A stretch of 64,000 nt of DNA from JAUVXJ01 sp964433755 (GTDB lineage Bacteria > Chloroflexota > Anaerolineae > UBA7937 > B3-Chlor), in contig CAYSSR010000005.1 of NCBI GenBank assembly GCA_964433755.1, positions 186,001 through 250,000 on the forward strand, given 5' to 3'. The position numbers and the translations under genes are program-made. Numbering within the stretch: the stretch's first letter is position 1; each line of letters starts with the position of its first letter. Below the pieces are notes generated by a model, which searched no databases, was not told the DNA's origin, and was given only the letters and a program-made list of their open reading frames with translations. Below, piece by piece: positions 57,696 through 64,000 of this stretch.

Positions 57696-59036
57696 ATGAA
57701 GCAGCACGAATCGCTGGGCTTCCTCGGCCAGCCGGACGTTCGAAACGCGATCTTGCTGAGTGAGATAGGCGTGCTCGTACACGACCTCGGCAAGGTGAGC
57801 GCGGAGTTCGTGGCGGGCGAGCGCGCCTTTCACAGTCACCTGGTGCTTCGGCGCCTGACGAGGGGCAAGGACGTCTACCTCGGCTGCGATCCAGGCCCGT
57901 GGTCGGCGGTTGCCCACGTGCTGAGAACGGCCAGCTTCGTTCTCGAGGAGAGGGTTGTAGCCGACGTGGTCTCCGGCGAGATGGTAGAGCGTCGGTTCAG
58001 AGGTCTCGCTGGTCCGGACTATGGCGTGGAGTCCCTGGAGGCCGTCCTGGACTGCGCCAGGGCCCGGCTACCGGCGGATCGTAAGGCGGCCTTCGAGCGA
58101 GTTGCTGGGTTGGCGCGCCGGACGTGGCTGGACTTCGTATGGCAGGTGGAGCAGGAGGAGGCCATCGGTGCCATGGAGCCACCCTTCGTTGGTGTGGATG
58201 GGTTCTACGAACAACTGGACCAGTTGCCTTCCGTGGCCGATTTGCTGGAGATGGGGGGCCGGACGTGGCATTCTGACGAGATGCAGCCGCCAGAGGCAAG
58301 GCTCCTACGAGCGATCCGTGGAGGCGAACGCGCTGCCGGCTCGCCATCGTCGAGGTGTGAACCACGCTGGCTGGCCGACGTTCGGCACCTGTGGTGTGAG
58401 GTGCTGACCAATCAGTTCCTGGAGATCAACAACATCAGAAAGGACGGCCCCGGAGATCTGGGCTCGTGGTTCTGGAAGAGCCGGCTCGACGCGGGTCACG
58501 ATGCGGCCACCGCTCTCCTGGGCGAACACGGACCACTGCCGACCCTCGACGACGAGCAGAGGGAAGCACTGAAGTGGCTGGGAGTGCGGGTCATCAGCCG
58601 GTGGGCGTGCAGCAAGATCGTGCTGGGCGCCCGGGCGAACGGTACCCCTGTAAGCCTCTGGGATCACTGCTCGACTCTCGCCGCACTCCACAAGTCGAGC
58701 ACCTCGCAGGCGCTCCTCTCCGGGAGCTGGCCTGATGGGCATCAGCTCTCCTGGCGCAGCCTGCGAGTGGGGATTCGACGCGCCAGAGCGGCTGAGGTGA
58801 CGACGATCAAGGAGTTGATCGAAGTGGAGTATCCCCTGGGCAACGAACTGATGCGCACGGACGCAGAGGTCCACTTCAGCTTTCCAGGTTTGGATGGTCG
58901 CCCGGCGGCCAACCTGCTGGGAGAGCTCGCAGTCGAACTCCGTAGCCTGTTGGGGAAAAGCGAGTCTCCAAAGATGCAGCTCTCGCCGCTATCCAAACGG
59001 GAAGCTGGTTTGCTCGCGGGAAGGAGTGTCTGCTAG
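57696..59036 (+). CDS. Csx11-like (Cas10-related) HD-domain protein, N-terminal part only
   Basis: 446 residues from ATG 57696 (GAGAGAG upstream; earlier codons belong to the overlapping phzF region). An HD-type metal site sits near the start: VRNAILLSEIGVLVHDLGKV (about residue 15-34), as in the HD domain of Csx11/Cas10. Further typical segments are PVSLWDHCSTLAALHKSSTS, LSWRSLRVGIRRARAAE and VEYPLGNELMRTDAEVHFSF, which match the Csx11 pattern (LWD..AALyKs, WRLL.V, E..PLG...yRd). Csx11 proteins are about twice as long and contain palm/GGDD domains missing here. The end runs into the efp gene (4-base overlap, opposite strand). No CRISPR repeats or other cas genes are near. Function unknown, possibly a nuclease or phosphodiesterase relic. 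Confidence 0.65.
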   Translation: MKQHESLGFLGQPDVRNAILLSEIGVLVHDLGKVSAEFVAGERAFHSHLVLRRLTRGKDVYLGCDPGPWSAVAHVLRTASFVLEERVVADVVSGEMVERRFRGLAGPDYGVESLEAVLDCARARLPADRKAAFERVAGLARRTWLDFVWQVEQEEAIGAMEPPFVGVDGFYEQLDQLPSVADLLEMGGRTWHSDEMQPPEARLLRAIRGGERAAGSPSSRCEPRWLADVRHLWCEVLTNQFLEINNIRKDGPGDLGSWFWKSRLDAGHDAATALLGEHGPLPTLDDEQREALKWLGVRVISRWACSKIVLGARANGTPVSLWDHCSTLAALHKSSTSQALLSGSWPDGHQLSWRSLRVGIRRARAAEVTTIKELIEVEYPLGNELMRTDAEVHFSFPGLDGRPAANLLGELAVELRSLLGKSESPKMQLSPLSKREAGLLAGRSVC

Positions 59037-59590
59037 ACTCGGGTGAGGTATTCTCCCGTTCTGGTGTCCACGCGTACTGTGTCGCCCTCCTCGACGAAGA
59101 GGGGCACCTGGACTACGAGACCGGTCTCCATTGTAGCGCGCTTCGTCGCTCCAGTCGCCGTGTCCCCCTTGACGCCGGGGTCGGTATGGGCGACCTCGAG
59201 GTCGACGGTGACCGGCAGCTCTATCTCCACGGGCTGGCCTTCGTGCATGGAGACGGATAGCATCAGTCCCTCTTTCAGGTAGTCCACGTTCTCCTGCAGG
59301 GTCTCGGCCGATAGCGCTGGCTGCTCGTAGGTCTCCGTATCCATGAAGTAGTAGAGATCCCCGTCCCGGTAGAGGTACTGCACTTGTCGTAGCTCCAAGC
59401 GCACGTCCAGGAACTTGTCGCTGGCGCCGAAAGTGCGCTCGATGGTGCGCCCAGTGCGGAGGTTTCGCAGCTTGACTCGCACGTTGGCGCTTCCTCGTCC
59501 TATGTATGAATGCTGGTACTCGAGCACGCGATGCAGGTCGCCATCCAGCTCGAACGTGACTCCTTTTCTCAAGTCGGTTGACGTAATCAT
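59033..59590 (-). CDS. efp: Elongation factor P
   Basis: 185 residues, three beta barrels. MITSTDLRKGVTFELDGDLH begins the KOW-like domain. The tip loop is SYIGRGSANVRVK with Arg32 at the position where E. coli has Lys34, so a lysine-type (EpmA) modification cannot occur. Then LRNLRTGRTIERTFGASDK and the OB domains ending KGDTATGATKRATMETGLVV and RVDTRTGEYLTRV. EF-P relieves stalls at polyproline. It follows the histidine-kinase gene by 3 bases on the same strand. Confidence 0.95.
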   Translation of the reverse strand: MITSTDLRKGVTFELDGDLHRVLEYQHSYIGRGSANVRVKLRNLRTGRTIERTFGASDKFLDVRLELRQVQYLYRDGDLYYFMDTETYEQPALSAETLQENVDYLKEGLMLSVSMHEGQPVEIELPVTVDLEVAHTDPGVKGDTATGATKRATMETGLVVQVPLFVEEGDTVRVDTRTGEYLTRV

Positions 59591-59593
59591 GTA

Positions 59594-61219
59594 CTAGTGT
59601 CCTTTCGCGTTTTCTGGCTGGGGATCAAGATGGCGCGAGATGGTGAAGGAGAAAGTGCTTCCCTTTCCTACCTCGCTCTCCACCCACACCTGTCCCTCGT
59701 GGAGTTCGACCAGTTCCTTGACGATGGAGAGGCCCAAGCCGACGCCTGGATGCTCCCTTCTGAGAGAGTCGCCAACTTGATAGAACCGGTCGAATAGCCT
59801 TCTGAACTCTTCCGTGGCGATGCCTACGCCGGTATCCTTGACAAACATGCCAAGCTGGTCCTCGGTTACGCTAGCGCCGATGTCGATACTGCCCCCCGGT
59901 GGCGTGAACTTGATGGCGTTGGACAGCAGATTGGAGAGAATGAGGTGCAGCTTGCCTTGGTCAAGCCAGATGGCAGGCATGTCCTCGGGAATGCTCACGG
60001 TGAATGCCTGCTCCTTCTCGTCCATCTGGAAGCCCAGATCCTGAACCACTGCTTGCACGGTGCCGGCTATCTGCACTGGCTGCAACTCGAGCTCCATCTC
60101 GCCCGCCTCCAGATAGCGGAGGTTCACCATGTCGGTCACCAGGTTCTTGAGCTGGGTCGCGCTCTGGATGATCGCCTCGGTGTATTTCTTGTTGGCGTCG
60201 GCCGCTTGCTCGTCCAGGAGGTGAGCGTACCCGAGCAGTATGGCCAGGGGCGTGCGCAACTCGTGGGAGGCCACGTTGATGAACTCGCTCTTCAGTTCGT
60301 CCAGCTTCTTCAAGTCTTCGTAAGCCTGCTGGGTCTCCTCGAACAGGCGTGCGTTCTTGATGGCGATGGCCGCTTGGCCGGCGAGCACCGACGACAGTTC
60401 CAGCGATCCTGCGGTGAAGGGGGAGTCGTTGCTTCCCAACTTGCTCAGGTTCAGAACGCCGATCAACTCTTGCCTCACCACGAGGGGAACACAGACTGCT
60501 GAGGAGATCTGATCCTGCTTCATTAGCTTGCGCAGCTCGCCCCCTGGCGGCGAGGCGCTGTCGAGCACCAGAGCTTCACGTTGCTCCGCCACCCTGCCGG
60601 CGATCCCCTGTCCTAGTTTGATCCTCGTGGTCGCGACCACATCCTCTGGGAGACCGATGGCGGCCTGAATAGTCAAGCTTTGGGTGCCTTCGTCAAACAA
60701 CATCAGCGAGGCTCGATCAGCGGCAGTCTCGCGACAGCTTACCTCAACGATCTCTACGAGCAACTGCTGAAGGTTGGTCACGCCCATGAAAGCCTTGCTC
60801 AACTCGTAGAGAGGAATCAGAGCCCGGAGACGGATATTCTCCCGTCGAGCGCGCCCCCTGGTGAGAGCAGAAGAGACGACCTCTCGCAACTCTCGCGCCG
60901 AGAAGGGTCTTGGTACCAGGTCATCCACTCCCTGACGCAGGACGTCGAGCCCCGCTGCCGTCGCGCTCTGGCCGATCATGACCACACCCACGATCCCAGG
61001 GTCGATGGCTTTGACGGCTTGCACTGTATCCAACCCATCCTGAGGATGCGCCGTGAGGTCGGCGAGCACCAAGTCGAACTGCTGGCAGCGAGCCATGTCG
61101 ATAGCCTGCTGGCCTCTGGTTGCAGCAGTGACCTCGTATCCGGCACGTTTGAGCACGCTTGCGCAGGATTCTAGCGCCTGTGCGTCATTGTCTACGACCA
61201 GGATTCGCTCGCCGGGCAT
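59594..61219 (-). CDS. Hybrid sensor histidine kinase (receiver-GAF-HisKA-HATPase)
   Basis: 541 residues. The N-terminal receiver is ILVVDNDAQALESCASVLKRAG and FDLVLADLTAHPQDGLDTVQAV (acceptor Asp in LADL), with the T/S-switch region GVVMIGQS. GAF follows at about 135-285 (SCRETAADRASLMLFDEGTQ). The HisKA box is FINVASHELRTPLAILLGYA (phosphoryl His in SHELRTP). HATPase motifs are LILSNLLSNAIKFT (N box), MFVKDTGVGIATEEFRRLFD (G1/F), and GVGLGLSIVKELVELH (G2). No transmembrane segment, so a cytoplasmic sensor. It is divergent from the receiver-GGDEF gene, its likely partner (inference). Confidence 0.93.
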   Translation of the reverse strand: MPGERILVVDNDAQALESCASVLKRAGYEVTAATRGQQAIDMARCQQFDLVLADLTAHPQDGLDTVQAVKAIDPGIVGVVMIGQSATAAGLDVLRQGVDDLVPRPFSARELREVVSSALTRGRARRENIRLRALIPLYELSKAFMGVTNLQQLLVEIVEVSCRETAADRASLMLFDEGTQSLTIQAAIGLPEDVVATTRIKLGQGIAGRVAEQREALVLDSASPPGGELRKLMKQDQISSAVCVPLVVRQELIGVLNLSKLGSNDSPFTAGSLELSSVLAGQAAIAIKNARLFEETQQAYEDLKKLDELKSEFINVASHELRTPLAILLGYAHLLDEQAADANKKYTEAIIQSATQLKNLVTDMVNLRYLEAGEMELELQPVQIAGTVQAVVQDLGFQMDEKEQAFTVSIPEDMPAIWLDQGKLHLILSNLLSNAIKFTPPGGSIDIGASVTEDQLGMFVKDTGVGIATEEFRRLFDRFYQVGDSLRREHPGVGLGLSIVKELVELHEGQVWVESEVGKGSTFSFTISRHLDPQPENAKGH

Positions 61220-61254
61220 CTCACATCAGCTCTTTCCGCTCAACGCTGCCGCTA

Positions 61255-61283
61255 TTTTAGCACAGGGCAACGTCGCAGACAAT
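61255..61283 (-). promoter_or_regulatory. Promoter of the hybrid kinase/efp operon
   Basis: On the minus strand TTGTCT (61278-61283) and TAAAAT (61255-61260), spacer 17, about 36 bases before ATG 61219. Confidence 0.55.
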
Positions 61284-61427
61284 GGAGTAACCCCTAATGT
61301 GGCACCCCGCGCTAGGGCCGATCGAGAGCGACCGGATGCTTGCCCAGGTGTGGGTCGTGTGTCAGAGACGGCGTGTGTGGAGCAGCTGGAGAGATCATCG
61401 GCGTCCGAAACGGCCACGGTAGCCTGG

Positions 61428-61456
61428 TTGCGAGAAGACGAGAAGTTCGGTATAAT
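61428..61456 (+). promoter_or_regulatory. Promoter of the receiver-GGDEF gene
   Basis: TTGCGA (61428-61433) and TATAAT (61451-61456) with a 17-base spacer, 53 bases upstream of ATG 61509. Confidence 0.75.
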
Positions 61457-61508
61457 GTAGCTTGTCCCCCTAACGTCGTTGTGTGCGTCAAAACTGGGAG
61501 AGAGTCAA

Positions 61509-62519
61509 ATGACACCCCCGCCCCCGAATGCCGAGGGACCTATTAGCGCACATCCCGGAGAGGAAGCAAACGCCGAGGAGGCGGTCACCAGAGAGGGGGA
61601 CAAGCTCTTCTCTAGGGTTCTCGTCGTTGACGACGAAGAGGTGGTGTGCAGGTTCCTGGAGCGAGTACTGGATGGGCACGGTCACCAGGTTGAAGTGTGT
61701 CACGGGGGGCGAGAAGCCATCGCCCGACTGGAGGATGATTCCTTCGACCTGGTCATCACCGACCTCAAGATGCCTGGCGTCGATGGAATAGATGTTCTGA
61801 GGAAGGCAAAGGAGCTCGATCCTCTGTGCGAAGTAGTGGTGATCACCGCGTACGCCTCCGTGGAGTCCGCGGTGGAGGTCATGAAACTCGGTGCCTACGA
61901 TTACATCAGCAAGCCGTTCAACGTCGATCGGATCAGGATCGTCGTAGACAAAGCGCTGGAGAAGCGCAGGCTGCTTCGGGCAGCGGGGGAGCGGGACTTC
62001 TACAAGAGACTGTCTCAGTTGGACGGCCTGACCGAGGTGTACAACAGGCGCACGTTCGAGGAACTCCTTGCGGCGGAGGTCTCTCGAGCGGACAGGTTCA
62101 GACGACCTTTGTCATTGCTGATGGTCGACCTGGACCATCTGAAGGTGGTGAACGATCGGTTTGGGCATCAGGTCGGTGATGAGGTCCTGAAGGGCACGGC
62201 GCGGCGACTGAAAAGGTCTGTGCGCAACTGCGATGCCGTCGCCAGATACGGCGGGGATGAGTTCGTCATCATCCTGGTGGAGACGGGGAAGTCAGATGCC
62301 ATGACCACTGCGCAGCGCTTGACTCGTCTCATGAGGGCGTCCCCGACGGAGGCGGGCGCCGACGATGGCGGGGAAGATCGAGCGATGACGGTCAGCATAG
62401 GTGTGGCGAGCTATCCCACGGACGCCAGGGTGCGGGATGAGCTGGTCAGGAGGGCCGACCAGGCCCTCTACGAGGCCAAGGCGCAGGGGGGCGACTGCGC
62501 CAGACCCGCCAGCCCCTAG
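61509..62519 (+). CDS. Response regulator with GGDEF diguanylate cyclase domain
   Basis: 336 residues from ATG 61509 (GGGAGAGAG upstream). Receiver: VLVVDDEEVVCRFLERVLDG, DLVITDLKMPGVDGIDVL (acceptor Asp), TAYASVESAVEVMKLGAYDY, ISKPFN (Lys). The GGDEF domain begins DGLTEVYNRRTFEELLAAEV, then LMVDLDHLKVVNDRFGHQVGDEVL and RYGGDEFVII (complete GGDEF). RNCD, five residues before GGDEF, is an RxxD inhibitory I-site. It should make cyclic di-GMP when phosphorylated, with feedback control. Its partner kinase is probably the divergent hybrid kinase. Confidence 0.93.
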   Translation: MTPPPPNAEGPISAHPGEEANAEEAVTREGDKLFSRVLVVDDEEVVCRFLERVLDGHGHQVEVCHGGREAIARLEDDSFDLVITDLKMPGVDGIDVLRKAKELDPLCEVVVITAYASVESAVEVMKLGAYDYISKPFNVDRIRIVVDKALEKRRLLRAAGERDFYKRLSQLDGLTEVYNRRTFEELLAAEVSRADRFRRPLSLLMVDLDHLKVVNDRFGHQVGDEVLKGTARRLKRSVRNCDAVARYGGDEFVIILVETGKSDAMTTAQRLTRLMRASPTEAGADDGGEDRAMTVSIGVASYPTDARVRDELVRRADQALYEAKAQGGDCARPASP

Positions 62520-62532
62520 GGAGCAACCCGAG

Positions 62533-63489
62533 ATGAACGAAGTCCAGGCTACCGGGCAGAAGATCATAGACAACGTGGAGAAGGTGATCATCGGAAAGCA
62601 CGAGGAGGTGCAGCTTGGTCTCATCGCCCTGCTCTGCCAGGGACACATGCTGATCGACGATGTGCCGGGCGTAGGGAAGACCATGCTGGCCAAGGCCATG
62701 GCCAGATCTCTCGGCTGCACTTTCAAGCGCATCCAGTTCACCCCGGACATGCTGCCCAGCGACGTGACCGGAGTCTCCGTCTACGATCAGAGTACAGGCC
62801 GATTCGAGTTCCGCCCCGGGCCGGTCATGGCCAACATCGTGCTCACGGATGAGATCAACCGTGCAACCCCCAAGACACAGTCCGCGTTGCTGGAGGCCAT
62901 GGAGGAACACCAGGTGACGGTCGACGGAGTGACGCACCTGTTGGACAAGCCTTTCCTCGTCTTGGCCACGCAGAACCCTATCGAGTACGAAGGGACGTTT
63001 CCCTTGCCCGAAGCTCAGTTGGACCGCTTCCTGATGCGGTTGACTCTGGGCTATCCCAGCCCCACGGATGAAATACGCATCCTGGAGGCTCAGCAATACG
63101 TTCACCCCATAGAGACCATAGAGCAGGTGGTGAGCACCGCCGAACTGCTGGAGATGCAGGAGCGGATCAAGGATGTCTTCGTCCACGATGGCATCAAAGA
63201 GTACATTGTATCCCTGGTAGGGGCTACGCGCAGCCATCCCGACGTGTACCTTGGCAGTAGCCCCCGTGGAGCTCTCGCCCTCTACAGGACGTGTCAGGCC
63301 CGGGCCGCGGTACAGGGACGCGACTACGTGATCCCTGATGACACGAAGGCTCTGGCCGAGGCTACGCTGGCCCACCGCCTGATAGTCAACCCCGCTGCCC
63401 GGATAAGGGAGGTCGATCCCCGCACCGTAGTCAGGGAGGTGTTGCAGGGGGTGGAAGCTCCCGGGTCTCCGGTGAGGGTGGAAGTGTAA
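62533..63489 (+). CDS. MoxR-family AAA+ ATPase
   Basis: 318 residues from ATG 62533 (CCCGAG upstream; the longer frame is residue-poor overlap with the GGDEF gene). VIIGKHEEVQLGLIALLCQG, Walker A DDVPGVGKTMLAKAMARSLG, RIQFTPDMLPSDVTGVSVYD, Walker B VLTDEINRATPKTQSALLEA, FLVLATQNPIEYEGTFPLPE, and arginine-finger region LDRFLMRL are all MoxR-like. C-terminal lid GSSPRGALALYRTCQARAAV. MoxR chaperones usually act with DUF58 and VWA proteins; a DUF58 gene follows 32 bases on. Confidence 0.93.
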   Translation: MNEVQATGQKIIDNVEKVIIGKHEEVQLGLIALLCQGHMLIDDVPGVGKTMLAKAMARSLGCTFKRIQFTPDMLPSDVTGVSVYDQSTGRFEFRPGPVMANIVLTDEINRATPKTQSALLEAMEEHQVTVDGVTHLLDKPFLVLATQNPIEYEGTFPLPEAQLDRFLMRLTLGYPSPTDEIRILEAQQYVHPIETIEQVVSTAELLEMQERIKDVFVHDGIKEYIVSLVGATRSHPDVYLGSSPRGALALYRTCQARAAVQGRDYVIPDDTKALAEATLAHRLIVNPAARIREVDPRTVVREVLQGVEAPGSPVRVEV

Positions 63490-63521
63490 CGAGATCGCGA
63501 TTCCCATGAAGGGCACAGACG

Positions 63522-64000
63522 TTGGGGATTAGTGTCAATCGTGCGGTCTTTGTGCTCCTCGCGCTTCTCGTCGTGCCCACCTTAGTCACCGGGCATGAGC
63601 TATTCGTTCGTACTCTGTACGTCGTTGTGAGCCTCGTCGTCCTCTGTTTTGTCTGGGCCTGGCTGAACATCCGTTGGCTGTCCGCGTCTCGTAGTCTGCG
63701 CTCCAACCGTGCCCAGGTGGGGGGCATGATCCAGGAGAGGGTGCTGGTTCGAAACGAGGGCCCGTTGCCCAAGCTCTATGTGGGGTTCCAGGATCTCTCT
63801 GGGCTGCAAGGCTACCAGGTTGATCGTGTGTTGAGCGCCCTTCCTGGCCACGCGGAGCGGAGTTGGATGTCGCTGGCGCGATGCAAGCGGAGGGGAAAGT
63901 TCAACTTCGGCCCAGTCGTGATGACCAGCGGCGACCCTTTTGGCATCTTCCGGATGAGGCGTGAGGTGCCGTTGTATTCCACACTCGTTGTCTATCCGGC
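63522..64000 (+). CDS. DUF58-containing protein (3' end outside window)
   Basis: Open from TTG 63522, with AAGGG (63509-63513) 8 bases upstream, to the end of the window, at least 159 residues. Two hydrophobic segments (VFVLLALLVVPTL, LYVVVSLVVLCFVWAWLN) are followed by a beta-rich domain (VGGMIQERVLVRNEGPLPKL, RRGKFNFGPVVMTSGDPFGI) that leads into DUF58. DUF58 proteins work with MoxR in envelope or complex assembly; the gene continues past base 64000. Confidence 0.82.
   Translation, partial: MGISVNRAVFVLLALLVVPTLVTGHELFVRTLYVVVSLVVLCFVWAWLNIRWLSASRSLRSNRAQVGGMIQERVLVRNEGPLPKLYVGFQDLSGLQGYQVDRVLSALPGHAERSWMSLARCKRRGKFNFGPVVMTSGDPFGIFRMRREVPLYSTLVVYP

Noticed and set aside
1..64000. CRISPR array near the Csx11-like gene
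   Set aside because: I looked for regularly spaced 25-40 base repeats and saw none; only the 15-base tandem units at 24481-24555, which lack spacers.

Overview
The window is a gene-dense, GC-rich bacterial chromosome segment with no rRNA, CRISPR array, prophage or recognisable insertion sequence. Its content suggests an anaerobic member of the Chloroflexota, probably an Anaerolineae-like lineage. The evidence is heterodisulfide-reductase-type electron-transfer genes, a corrinoid-activation protein, and a tandem family of membrane-anchored proteins with a WPVEYYDTDPVDLR-type N-terminus that I associate with Anaerolineae. The lineage is an inference from memory of these families. Promoters are classic sigma-70 type, most with a 17-bp spacer.

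Region by region. (1) 1-5.4 kb: the end of a RACo-like corrinoid protein activator, a malic enzyme, and an ATP-dependent PEP carboxykinase that sits inside the wreck of a second malic-enzyme copy. (2) 5.4-11.9 kb: an Rrf2 regulator and a four-gene electron-transfer operon (HdrC-HdrB fusion, a double-length HdrA, MvhD/FlpD, and an FrhB/FdhB-like subunit). (3) 12-20.5 kb, minus strand: methyltransferases, small conserved proteins, a HhH DNA glycosylase, ruvC, yebC, a DUF72 protein and infA. (4) 20.5-24.4 kb: ftsK, a TPR/beta-propeller protein and a tRNA-Lys/tRNA-Thr pair. (5) 24.6-32.8 kb, plus strand: a PLP-dependent desulfhydrase/deaminase, polA, argS, tRNA-Val, trmI, degV and a zinc-ribbon protein. 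(6) 32.9-36.5 kb, minus strand: a glycosyltransferase, a GIY-YIG protein, prephenate dehydrogenase, an HD protein and a site-2-type protease. (7) 36.6-39.9 kb: DUF951, an MFS transporter and an alkaline-phosphatase-superfamily enzyme. (8) 39.9-45.6 kb, minus strand: two Gfo/Idh/MocA oxidoreductases, one fused to a ThuA-like domain, behind the two aconitase-X subunits and a UbiD-family decarboxylase. The last three are the gene set of the archaeal anhydromevalonate-phosphate route. (9) 46-52.6 kb: an ADP-forming acyl-CoA synthetase alpha-type protein, an ECF sigma/anti-sigma pair, tRNA-Leu and three tandem paralogous anchored proteins. (10) 52.6-59.6 kb: an old-yellow-enzyme, a fused Mg/Co-chelatase ChlD, a PhzF enzyme, an N-terminal-only Csx11 (Cas10-like) HD protein and efp. 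(11) 59.6-64 kb: a hybrid histidine kinase divergent from a receiver-GGDEF protein, then MoxR and the start of a DUF58 protein.

The observations I would follow first are these. A run of nine A lies at the exact boundary between the AAA+ and VWA halves of chlD, with a stop immediately in both alternative frames, so slippage there would yield a small chelatase subunit. An orphan Csx11-like protein has no CRISPR neighbours. The AcnX/UbiD pair lies beside sugar-type oxidoreductases. PEPCK is nested inside a duplicated and decayed malic-enzyme locus.
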